Assembly: GCF_016892765.1 (NCBI RefSeq)
Contig: NZ_JAFEMD010000025.1
Span: 21,125 to 85,124 of the forward strand
Direction: 5' to 3'
Source of the DNA: Microvirga arvi
GTDB lineage: Bacteria; Pseudomonadota; Alphaproteobacteria; Rhizobiales; Beijerinckiaceae
Length of the DNA stretch: 64,000 nt
The notes beneath the pieces were generated by a model. The model saw only the letters and a program-made list of their open reading frames with translations, searched no databases and was not told the DNA's origin. A program made the translations under genes and the position numbers. Of this stretch, positions 1 through 10,725 are shown one piece after another (position 1 is the first letter of the stretch; each line of letters opens with the position of its first letter).

Positions 1-489
1 GTCGGCAAGGTGAAGTCACGCATCGGCCTTGAGGCCGATGCGATCCCCTTGAGGAAGAGTGACGACATCGGCGCCATGGTGGCGGCCGAGCATGCGAAGA
101 CGCCGGTCACGGTGGTGCTGGTCGATGAAGTCCAGTTCATGACTGCCGACCAAGTCCGTCAGCTCGCCTGGATCGTCGACGAGCTGAACGTGCCCGTCAT
201 GGCCTATGGGCTGAAGAACAACGTCTACGGCACGCTGTTCAGCGATGCCATCATCGCGATGATGGCGCTGGCGCAGGATTTCCAGGAGATCAAGCAGCTC
301 TGCCATTGCGGCCGCAAGGCCACGATGATCCTGAAATACGACCGCAACGGCGAGGCCGTCCGTTCCGGCCCGGTCGTCGAAATTGGCGGCGAAGGCCGCT
401 ACGTCTCCGTCTGCCGTCCGCACTGGACCGCCGGCGATATCGGCCCCGCCGCACGGCAGCTGCTCGCCCAGCCGGTAGCGGCGGAGTAG
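1..489 (+). CDS. tdk: Thymidine kinase, type II (C-terminal part)
   Basis: This is the 3' part of a thymidine kinase, which phosphorylates thymidine with ATP in pyrimidine salvage. The frame is open from the first base, so the start codon and the Walker A loop lie upstream of the window; about 162 codons are present. Visible family features are the DEVQFM segment (Walker B-like, around residue 42 of the visible part), the zinc-binding pair in CHCGRKA, a later Cys in VCRPHW, and the lasso-loop stretch with RSGPVVEIGGEGRYVSVC that binds the thymine. It reads directly to a TAG stop. I see no terminator after it; the next gene starts 157 bases downstream. Confidence 0.95.
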   Translation, partial: VGKVKSRIGLEADAIPLRKSDDIGAMVAAEHAKTPVTVVLVDEVQFMTADQVRQLAWIVDELNVPVMAYGLKNNVYGTLFSDAIIAMMALAQDFQEIKQLCHCGRKATMILKYDRNGEAVRSGPVVEIGGEGRYVSVCRPHWTAGDIGPAARQLLAQPVAAE

Positions 490-646
490 AGGCTCTCACG
501 CTTCAATCACTGGTTCTGTCGTGCCGCATTCGTGCTTCAGAATGTGCTTGAGGGTTGCATTTTGAGGCGTTTGAGAAAATTCCTCTTGTCACTCGGACGG
601 GACTCCACCTAGCGTGACGATGCAATAAAGTTGCTAAAGGTGCGTT

Positions 647-889
647 ATGTCGAAACTTTATCCTCTCACGGATCGGGAATTGGAACTCGTTGCCGGAGGC
701 CAGAGCCGAATCCCTATCGTCGGCCCGCTAATCGATTGGATCACCGGCGGAAGCAGGTGCAGCTACCCGGGCGGCGGGGGGATTCCAACCGGACCGAATC
801 CACCGAACCATCGCCAGTTTCCCGCCCCGGCGGCGCCCGCTCCGGGACCTGGCCGCGGCATCCCGCGCAGCGTGCGGCCCATCGACTAA
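647..889 (+). CDS. Small protein with double-glycine leader (bacteriocin-like precursor)
   Basis: An 80-residue protein. Its first 18 residues (MSKLYPLTDRELELVAGG) match the leader pattern of peptides processed after Gly-Gly by C39-type peptidase/ABC exporters: a hydrophilic stretch, L-T-D-R-E-L, then E-L-V-A-G-G. Cleavage after GG would release a core of about 62 residues rich in Pro and Gly, with one Cys and a hydrophobic IPIVGPLIDWI patch. The ATG at 647 has an AAAGG ribosome-binding site about 7 bases upstream. The family pattern is known; the product and its activity are not. No peptidase, exporter or immunity gene is visible nearby, so a trans-acting exporter would be needed. A competing ORF in another frame (631-969) has no recognisable features. 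Confidence 0.6.
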   Translation: MSKLYPLTDRELELVAGGQSRIPIVGPLIDWITGGSRCSYPGGGGIPTGPNPPNHRQFPAPAAPAPGPGRGIPRSVRPID

Positions 890-987
890 AAGCATTGTCG
901 GCAGAGTGGATGCCGGTTCGCTGCCAAGAATGCGGCAGAGCAAAGAAGAGGTCCGGTTCCGCGCGATAGAGCGATTCCCGGTGCAGC

Positions 988-1983
988 TCAGGCTGTGCCG
1001 GGCCTGCGCGCCCGCGGATGTGCCGCATTGAACGCATCCATCAATCGTGCCGCATCGACCTTCGTGTAGAGCTGTGTGGTCGAGAGCGAGGCGTGGCCTA
1101 AAAGCTCTTGAATGCCGCGCAGGTCGCCTCCCCTGGCGAGAAGATGCGTCGCGAAGGAATGGCGCAGGGCGTGAGGTGTGGCGCTGTCGGGCAGGCCCAG
1201 CGCACCACGCAGCTCCTCGACCGCCAGCTGGATGATGCGTGGCGAGAGCGGGCCGCCGCGCGCGCCGACGAAAAGCGGCCCCTCAGGCGGGATCGCGTAA
1301 GGGCAGAGCTCCAGATACTCCTCCACCGCCCGCTGGATCGCCGGGATCACCGGCACGCTGCGCATCTTGCCGCCCTTGCCGGTGACCGTGACCATGTCGA
1401 TCCCATGAACCGGCGCATCGCGCCGCTGCAGTCCAAGGGCTTCGGAAATGCGCAGGCCCGCCCCATAGAGCAACGACAGCACGGCGGCATCCCGTGCCAG
1501 GATCCAGGGCTTTCGATTCTCGGAAGCCCGAGTCTCCACATCCGTGACGGCGACGGCCGAGGAGGCGGAGAGGGGGCGCGGCAGGTTCTTGTCCACCTTC
1601 GGGGTGCGAATCGCCGCGAAGGCCGAGGCGGTGCCAAAGCCCTCCCGCTCCAGATGGCGCGCGAAGGAGCGCAGGGCGGCGAGCTGGCGCATGAGCGAGC
1701 GGCTTCCCACCGAATCCATGCGCCGGGCGGCGAGGAAGGCACGGATGTCCAGGGGCTTCAGGGCCAGGATACTCTTGACGCTCGGCGGCTCACCGAGATG
1801 GTTCGTCAGAAAAGCCAGGAACTGGCGCAGGTCCCGGGCATAGGCCTCGACGGTCTTGGCCGACAGCCGCCGCTCCTTGGCGAGCGAGGCGAGCCAGACA
1901 AACGCCTCCCGGCGGGTGTCGTCCGCGCCGGGCAGGACAAGATCGAGGGCATTTTGCGTGGCGCTGCTTGACATGAGTCCCAT
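988..1983 (-). CDS. xerC: Tyrosine recombinase XerC
   Basis: A 331-residue tyrosine recombinase of the XerC/XerD type, which resolves chromosome dimers at dif. The N-terminal SAM-like DNA-binding domain (residues about 25-125) is followed by the catalytic domain. All canonical residues are visible: R178 in GLRISE, K203 in VTGKGGK, H271 and R274 in HALRHSF, H297 in LLGHASL and the nucleophile Y306 in TQLYTK. Length and order fit XerC. An in-frame ATG three codons later (1974) is an alternative start. The gene is divergent from priA with fewer than 50 bases between them, an arrangement that suggests a housekeeping recombinase and not a phage integrase. Confidence 0.93.
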   Translation of the reverse strand: MGLMSSSATQNALDLVLPGADDTRREAFVWLASLAKERRLSAKTVEAYARDLRQFLAFLTNHLGEPPSVKSILALKPLDIRAFLAARRMDSVGSRSLMRQLAALRSFARHLEREGFGTASAFAAIRTPKVDKNLPRPLSASSAVAVTDVETRASENRKPWILARDAAVLSLLYGAGLRISEALGLQRRDAPVHGIDMVTVTGKGGKMRSVPVIPAIQRAVEEYLELCPYAIPPEGPLFVGARGGPLSPRIIQLAVEELRGALGLPDSATPHALRHSFATHLLARGGDLRGIQELLGHASLSTTQLYTKVDAARLMDAFNAAHPRARRPGTA

Positions 1984-2030
1984 TTATGCAAGGGCAGAAC
2001 CATAACAGTCACAGGTTAACCTCTTATCCA

Positions 2031-4193
2031 ATGACAAGCCGCATCGCCGATGTCCTCATCCCGCTGGCGCTGGACACGGCCTATTCCTATGCCGTGCCGG
2101 ATGGCCTTGGTCTCCAGGAGGGCGACGTGGTGCAGGTGCCGCTCGCCAATCGCGAGGTGGTGGGCGTCGTCTGGTCCATGCGCGAAGGGCAGGGCGGCAA
2201 CCTGAAGAAGGTGACCGGAATCATCGATGCACCGAACCTGTCCGCGACCATGCGCAAGTTCCTGGACTGGATCGCCTGGTACACCCTGGCGCCCAAGGGC
2301 TCGGCGCTGGCCATGGGCCTCAAGATCCCGGATGCCGACCGGCAGGAGGTCGCCCGCGTCGGCGTGAGGCTGGCGGGTGCTTTGCCGAAGCGCATGACGC
2401 CCGCCCGGCAGAAGGTGATCGAGATCGCCCAGGACGGAGGCGTGCGGCTGAAAAGCGAGCTCGCCCATGCGGCTGGGGTCAGCAACGGCGTCATCGACGG
2501 GCTGGTCGATGAGGGAACCCTGGAGACGGTAGCCCTCCTGGCAGAACCTGTGGCCGGAGTGCCCGACCCCGGCTTCGGCGACACGGCTCTCTCCGACGGA
2601 CAGGGCGAGGCGGCCGAGCAGCTGGTGGCCGCCATGCGCGAGGAGCATCCGCCCGTGATCCTGCTCGAGGGTGTCACCGGCTCCGGCAAGACCGAGGTTT
2701 ATTTCGAGGCCGTCGCGGAGGCTGTGCGGACGGGGCGGCAAGCCCTGATCCTCATGCCCGAGATCGCGCTCACCGCGCAATTCCTCGACCGATTCGCGGC
2801 CCGCTTCGGATGCAAGCCCGCGACTTGGCATTCCGGGGTCACGGGGCGCCGGCGCGAGCGGCTCTATTCGGGCATTGCCTCGGGTGAGGTGAAGGTGGTG
2901 GCGGGCGCCCGTTCGGCCCTGTTCCTGCCTTACGCCGATCTCGGCCTCATCGTGGTCGATGAGGAGCACGAGACCGCCTACAAGCAGGAGGACGGGGTGC
3001 ATTATCACGCGCGCGACATGGCGGTGGTGCGCGGTAAGATCGAGAATGCCCCGGTGGTGCTCGCCTCCGCCACGCCCTCCATCGAAAGCCGGGTCAATGT
3101 GGAGCGCGGGCGCTACCGCCATGTGCGCCTCCCTGAGCGCTTCGGCGGTCGCTCCATGCCGCAGATCCGGGCCATCGACCTGCGCAAAGAGGCGATCCCG
3201 AAGGGGCGCTGGCTCTCGCCGACCCTGGTGTCAGCGGTGGAACAGACGGTCGAAAAGGGCGAGCAGGCACTGCTCTTCCTCAACCGCCGCGGCTATGCCC
3301 CGCTGACCCTCTGCCGGGCCTGCGCCCATCGCTACGAGTGCCCCAATTGCTCGTCCTGGCTGGTGGAGCACCGGTTCCGCCGCTCCCTCGTGTGCCACCA
3401 TTGCGGCCATGTGGAGCGCACGCCCCAGGCTTGCGTCGAATGCGGCAGCATCGATTCGCTGGTGCCCTGCGGTCCCGGCGTCGAGCGGATCGCGGAAGAG
3501 GCGGCGGAGCTGTTTCCTGACAAGCGCTGCATCGTGCTCTCCAGCGACTTTCCCGGCGGGACGGAGCGGCTGCGGGCGGAGCTTGCCGCCATTGCGGCGG
3601 GCGAGTTTGACATCGTCATCGGCACCCAGCTCGTGGCGAAGGGCCACAATTTTCCGCTCATGACCCTGGTCGGCGTGCTCGATGCCGATATCGGCCTCAC
3701 CTCCGGCGATCCGCGCGCTGCCGAGCGCACCTTCCAGATGCTTCAACAGGTCACGGGCCGTGCCGGGCGCGGCGAGAAGCCGGGCCGGGCGCTGGTCCAG
3801 ACCTGGCAGCCGGACCATCCGGTGATCGCAGCCCTGATTTCGGGCGATGCGGAGCGCTTCTACGAGGAGGAAACCCGCGTCCGGGAAATGGCGGGCCTGC
3901 CCCCGTTCGGGCGGCTCGCCTCCCTCATCGTCTCGGCCGCCGAGCGCGAGGCGGCGGAGGCCCATGCCCGCGCCATGGCGCTGGTGGCGGAACCCCCGCC
4001 CGGGGTCACCGTGCTCGGCCCGGCCGAGGCGCCGCTCGCCCTGATCCGGGGACGCTACCGCTTCCGGCTCCTGGTGAAGACCGAACGGGAGGTGGACCTT
4101 CAAGCCTATCTGCGGGGTTGGATGGGTCGCTGCCCGAAGATTCGCGGCAATACGCGCGTCTCCATCGACGTAGACCCGCAGAGCTTTTTATGA
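2031..4193 (+). CDS. priA: Primosomal protein N' (replication restart helicase PriA)
   Basis: PriA is a 3'-5' superfamily-2 helicase that reloads the replisome at stalled forks. The protein of about 720 residues has an N-terminal DNA-binding domain beginning ADVLIPLALD, Walker A GVTGSGKT near residues 214-221, a DEEH box near 309-312, and a zinc-binding insertion with paired cysteines (CRAC, CPNC, CHHC, CVEC) between about residues 428 and 480. A GRAGR motif VI follows. I chose the ATG at 2031 because MTSRIADVL fits PriA N-termini; an upstream in-frame ATG at 1986 would add 15 residues without family character. The stop overlaps an ATG of the next reading frame (ATGA at 4190-4193). Confidence 0.95.
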   Translation: MTSRIADVLIPLALDTAYSYAVPDGLGLQEGDVVQVPLANREVVGVVWSMREGQGGNLKKVTGIIDAPNLSATMRKFLDWIAWYTLAPKGSALAMGLKIPDADRQEVARVGVRLAGALPKRMTPARQKVIEIAQDGGVRLKSELAHAAGVSNGVIDGLVDEGTLETVALLAEPVAGVPDPGFGDTALSDGQGEAAEQLVAAMREEHPPVILLEGVTGSGKTEVYFEAVAEAVRTGRQALILMPEIALTAQFLDRFAARFGCKPATWHSGVTGRRRERLYSGIASGEVKVVAGARSALFLPYADLGLIVVDEEHETAYKQEDGVHYHARDMAVVRGKIENAPVVLASATPSIESRVNVERGRYRHVRLPERFGGRSMPQIRAIDLRKEAIPKGRWLSPTLVSAVEQTVEKGEQALLFLNRRGYAPLTLCRACAHRYECPNCSSWLVEHRFRRSLVCHHCGHVERTPQACVECGSIDSLVPCGPGVERIAEEAAELFPDKRCIVLSSDFPGGTERLRAELAAIAAGEFDIVIGTQLVAKGHNFPLMTLVGVLDADIGLTSGDPRAAERTFQMLQQVTGRAGRGEKPGRALVQTWQPDHPVIAALISGDAERFYEEETRVREMAGLPPFGRLASLIVSAAEREAAEAHARAMALVAEPPPGVTVLGPAEAPLALIRGRYRFRLLVKTEREVDLQAYLRGWMGRCPKIRGNTRVSIDVDPQSFL

Positions 4194-4225
4194 TCAGCCC
4201 CAATTCACCATCACGACAAGGCACC

Positions 4226-4786
4226 ATGACCAAGATCGTTCATTGCATCCGCCACGGCCAATCCACCTTCAACGCGCATTGGCTCGAGCACGGCGAGGAT
4301 CCGGGGCATTTCGATGCGCCCCTGACGGAGCTTGGCCAGCGCCAGGTGGCGGAGCGGGCGCCGGAGCTGCGCCAGTATTCCTATGAACTTGTCGTGACCT
4401 CGCCGCTCACCCGTGCCATCCAGACCACCATGGGGCTGTTCGGCGATCATCCGGCCTCTCCCCTGATCCTGGTGGAATGCCTGCACCGCGAGCACCTGGA
4501 GAGCAGCTGCGACGTGGGCCGCGCCGTCTCCCACCTGGCCCAGGACTTTCCCCATTTTCACTTCGGCCATCTGGACGAGGTCTGGTGGCACAATGAGGGC
4601 GAGGTGAACGAGCGCGGCTTCGCCTACGAGCCGGCCCACGTGTTCGAGGAGCGGGTCGAGCGGTTCCGCAATTGGCTCGCCGAGCGCCCGGAGACCATGA
4701 TCGCCGTGGTTGGCCACGGGACCTTCTTCAGCAGGCTCACCGGCCGGTTCCTCGCCAACTGCGAGGTCGCCACCCTGGAGCTTTAA
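4226..4786 (+). CDS. Histidine phosphatase family (phosphoglycerate mutase-like) protein
   Basis: A 186-residue member of the histidine phosphatase superfamily. The phosphorylated histidine lies in the CIRHGQSTFN motif near the N-terminus and the second conserved histidine in VVGHGTFF near the C-terminus. The substrate cannot be told from the sequence; members hydrolyse sugar phosphates, nucleotides or other phosphate esters. The gene follows priA directly on the same strand, and an alternative ATG at 4190 overlaps the priA stop, so translation may be coupled. I prefer the ATG at 4226 because the conserved domain begins there (MTKIVHCIRHGQ). Confidence 0.85.
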   Translation: MTKIVHCIRHGQSTFNAHWLEHGEDPGHFDAPLTELGQRQVAERAPELRQYSYELVVTSPLTRAIQTTMGLFGDHPASPLILVECLHREHLESSCDVGRAVSHLAQDFPHFHFGHLDEVWWHNEGEVNERGFAYEPAHVFEERVERFRNWLAERPETMIAVVGHGTFFSRLTGRFLANCEVATLEL

Positions 4787-4841
4787 GCGCCACCCCTCAC
4801 CGGCACCCGGTTTTTCCCGGCGAAACAGGGCCCGGCTCGCC

Positions 4842-4870
4842 TTGCGCCTGCGAAAAACCCATGCTAGTGC
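4842..4870 (+). promoter_or_regulatory. Possible sigma-70-type promoter for the atp operon
   Basis: In the 210-base gap before atpH, TTGCGC (4842-4847) and TAGTGC (4865-4870) are separated by 17 bases. The spacing is right but both boxes are weak matches, so this is tentative. No other promoter-like pair was seen in the gap. Confidence 0.25.
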
Positions 4871-4996
4871 ACCGTCGCCTGACGGGCGGACAAGGCTCCC
4901 GCTCCGGGCTCATTTCCACACCTGACGGGTTTCCCGAGGGCCGCACAGCCGGCTTTCCCGGTCCGAGGCCCGTTATGACACGAGAGAGATGGTTAC

Positions 4997-5568
4997 GTGG
5001 CGCAAAGCGGTTCCCAAGAAGGACCCCTCCTGTCGGGCGTAGCATTGCGCTATGCCTCGGCACTGTTCGAGCTCGCTCGGGAAGCGAATGCGGTGGACGC
5101 CGTTGCCGGCGACCTGTCCCGCTTCGACCAGATGATCCGGGGCAGCGAAGACCTGCAGCGCCTGATCCGAAACCCCATTTTCACGGCTGAAGAGCAGTCG
5201 AACGCGATCGGGGCCATTCTCGATAAGGCCGGCATTTCGGGTCTCGCGGGCAATTTCATCCGCCTCGTGGCCGCCAAGCGCCGGCTCTTCGCGCTGCCTG
5301 ACATGATCCGCGCCTATCAGGACCTCGTATCCGATGCGAAGGGTATCGTCCGAGCACAGGTCACCCTGGCGGAGGCGCCCTCCGACACCGTTCTCAACGA
5401 AATCAAGGCGGCGCTGCGCGACGTCGCCAAGGCTGACGTCTCCGTCGACGTCAAAATCGACCCGAGCCTCATCGGCGGCCTCATCGTGAAGATGGGTTCC
5501 CGCATGGTGGATGCCTCGGTGCGCACCAAACTCAATTCCATTCGTCTAGCGATGAAAGAGGTCCGCTG

Positions 5569-5569
<1 letters not shown>
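4997..5569 (+). CDS. atpH: F1F0 ATP synthase subunit delta
   Basis: A 190-residue delta subunit (OSCP-like), which links the F1 catalytic head to the peripheral stalk b subunits. The N-terminal six-helix region contains the typical [12 protein letters not shown] segment, and the C-terminal part has the family pattern [26 protein letters not shown]. The start is GTG at 4997, consistent with the domain beginning immediately after it. This is the first gene of a five-gene F1 operon (H-A-G-D-C), the usual alphaproteobacterial arrangement in which F0 genes are elsewhere. Its TGA stop overlaps the atpA ATG by one base at 5569. Confidence 0.95.
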
Positions 5570-7098
<1,529 letters not shown>

Positions 7099-7154
7099 GA
7101 CTTGGTCGTTCTCGTAAGATCCAGCCGGGTTTCCGGAGAGGGTAGGGCCGCTCG

Positions 7155-9492
<2,338 letters not shown>

Positions 9493-9506
9493 TCAAGTTA
9501 AGCGTT

Positions 9507-9537
9507 ATCCCGGAGTCGTGCTCGCACGCTCCGGGAT
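9507..9537 (+). promoter_or_regulatory. Perfect hairpin between atpD and atpC
   Basis: ATCCCGGAG at 9507-9515 pairs with CTCCGGGAT at 9529-9537, a 9-bp perfect stem with a 13-base loop. No T-run follows, so it is not a standard intrinsic terminator. Its position just before atpC suggests a role in mRNA processing, stability or subunit stoichiometry. Confidence 0.55.
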
Positions 9538-9607
9538 CACTTTGCCCAAGCGTATCTCCCAAACGATTCCCGACCGCCTCCGGCCACCGGGATGACGAGG
9601 AGCTGAA

Positions 9608-10009
9608 ATGGCTACCTTCACATTCGAACTCGTCTCTCCCGAGCGTGTGCTGTTTTCCGGCGATGTCGACGCGGTCGTGCTGCCGGCCACCGAAGGCGAC
9701 ATGACGATCCTGGCCGGCCACTCGCCGGTGATGACCGCGCTCAAGACAGGGTTTCTCGTCATCACCAGCACACCCGGCAACGGCCGGCGAGTCCTGGTGC
9801 GCGGCGGCTTTGCCGACGTGAACCAGAACGGCCTCACCGTGCTCGCCGAGCGCGCGTTGCCTGAGGAGGAGCTGACTCAGGAGATCCTCGACCACGAGAT
9901 CCTGACGGCTGAGATGCACTACGATGCCACCAATGACCCTGCCGCCAAGCATGCGGCGGAATCGGCGGTCGCGCAATTGCGCGAAGCCAAGGCGGCGCTG
10001 AACTACTGA
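9608..10009 (+). CDS. atpC: F1F0 ATP synthase subunit epsilon
   Basis: The 133-residue epsilon subunit, a beta-sandwich domain plus C-terminal helices that contacts gamma and can inhibit ATP hydrolysis. The N-terminal ATFTFELVSPERVLFSGDV and the GHSPVMTALKTG segment are characteristic. An AGGAGCTGAA ribosome-binding site precedes the ATG. It is the last gene of the operon and is followed directly by an intrinsic terminator. Confidence 0.95.
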   Translation: MATFTFELVSPERVLFSGDVDAVVLPATEGDMTILAGHSPVMTALKTGFLVITSTPGNGRRVLVRGGFADVNQNGLTVLAERALPEEELTQEILDHEILTAEMHYDATNDPAAKHAAESAVAQLREAKAALNY

Positions 10010-10017
10010 TCGGAAGC

Positions 10018-10043
10018 AACCCGGCCCCGAGCCGGGTTTTTCT
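10018..10043 (+). terminator. Intrinsic terminator of the atpHAGDC operon
   Basis: An 8-bp stem (AACCCGGC at 10018-10025 with GCCGGGTT at 10031-10038) and a 5-base loop are followed by a run of T. It ends the atp operon and lies only about 5 bases before the next ATG, so the following gene needs either read-through or a promoter overlapping this region. Confidence 0.85.
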
Positions 10044-10047
10044 TTTC

Positions 10048-10596
10048 ATGGATCCTGCCGCACCGCTTATCCTCACGCTTCAGCTCGACGAGCGCTCCTC
10101 CGCCTTCTTCGACAGTCAGAGACGGCGCTATTTTCCGCCTGAGCGGAACTTCATCCCCGCCCATCTGACGCTGTTCCACCATCTGCCGGGCGAGCATCTC
10201 GCTTCGATCCAGCACGACATCGAAGCCTGTGCCTCGGGTCAGCAGCCTTTTCCTCTCGACGTGACAGGCCTGCGCTCCCTGGGGCGCGGCGTGGCCTATG
10301 CGCTTGCGTCCCCTGAACTCGAAGACCTGCGCCGTCACTTCGCACTTCAATGGAACGACTGGCTCAAGCCTCAGGATCGGCAGAAGCATCAGCCGCATGT
10401 GACGGTGCAGAACAAGGTCGATCCGACGCAGGCCAGGGCTTTGCTGGAGGATCTGAGTGATGGCTTTCGATCGTTTGAGATCGTGGGCGTGGGGCTGGAC
10501 CTGTGGTGGTACCGCGGCGGGCCGTGGGAGAAGGTGCAGACGTTTACACTAGGCGCGTCTTCTCCCCTCTCCCGTGTGGGAGAGGGGCAGGGGTGA
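10048..10596 (+). CDS. 2'-5' RNA ligase/cyclic phosphodiesterase family protein
   Basis: A 182-residue 2H phosphoesterase-like protein. The two catalytic HxTx motifs are visible as HLTL at residues 39-42 and HVTV at 117-120. Members ligate or open 2'-5' or cyclic phosphodiester bonds in RNA; the substrate here is unknown. The last dozen residues (after TFTLG) and the stop codon are encoded by a palindromic repeat, so the original C-terminus was probably replaced or extended by repeat insertion. It begins just after the atp terminator. Confidence 0.8.
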   Translation: MDPAAPLILTLQLDERSSAFFDSQRRRYFPPERNFIPAHLTLFHHLPGEHLASIQHDIEACASGQQPFPLDVTGLRSLGRGVAYALASPELEDLRRHFALQWNDWLKPQDRQKHQPHVTVQNKVDPTQARALLEDLSDGFRSFEIVGVGLDLWWYRGGPWEKVQTFTLGASSPLSRVGEGQG

Positions 10597-10712
10597 GGGC
10601 GGGCGATTCCAGAATAAGGCGCCATCCCTCTCCGCCTTCAAAGGCGATATCTGCAGAACCATGTCCGGTAAAGGCCTTCCCTCACCCCAACCCTCTCCCA
10701 CACGGGAGAGGG
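10561..10712. repeat. Paired inverted REP-type palindromes
   Basis: Two hairpin units in opposite orientation. The first has a perfect 10-bp stem (10564-10573 with 10578-10587, loop GTGT) and a CAGGGGTGAGGG tail. The second is the inverse, with stem 10691-10699/10704-10712, loop ACAC, and the tail on the left. Between them are about 80 bases of unrelated sequence. Similar pairs occur at 16873-17000 and 18618-18776. Confidence 0.8.
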
Positions 10713-10725
10713 AGTTACCACTGCC

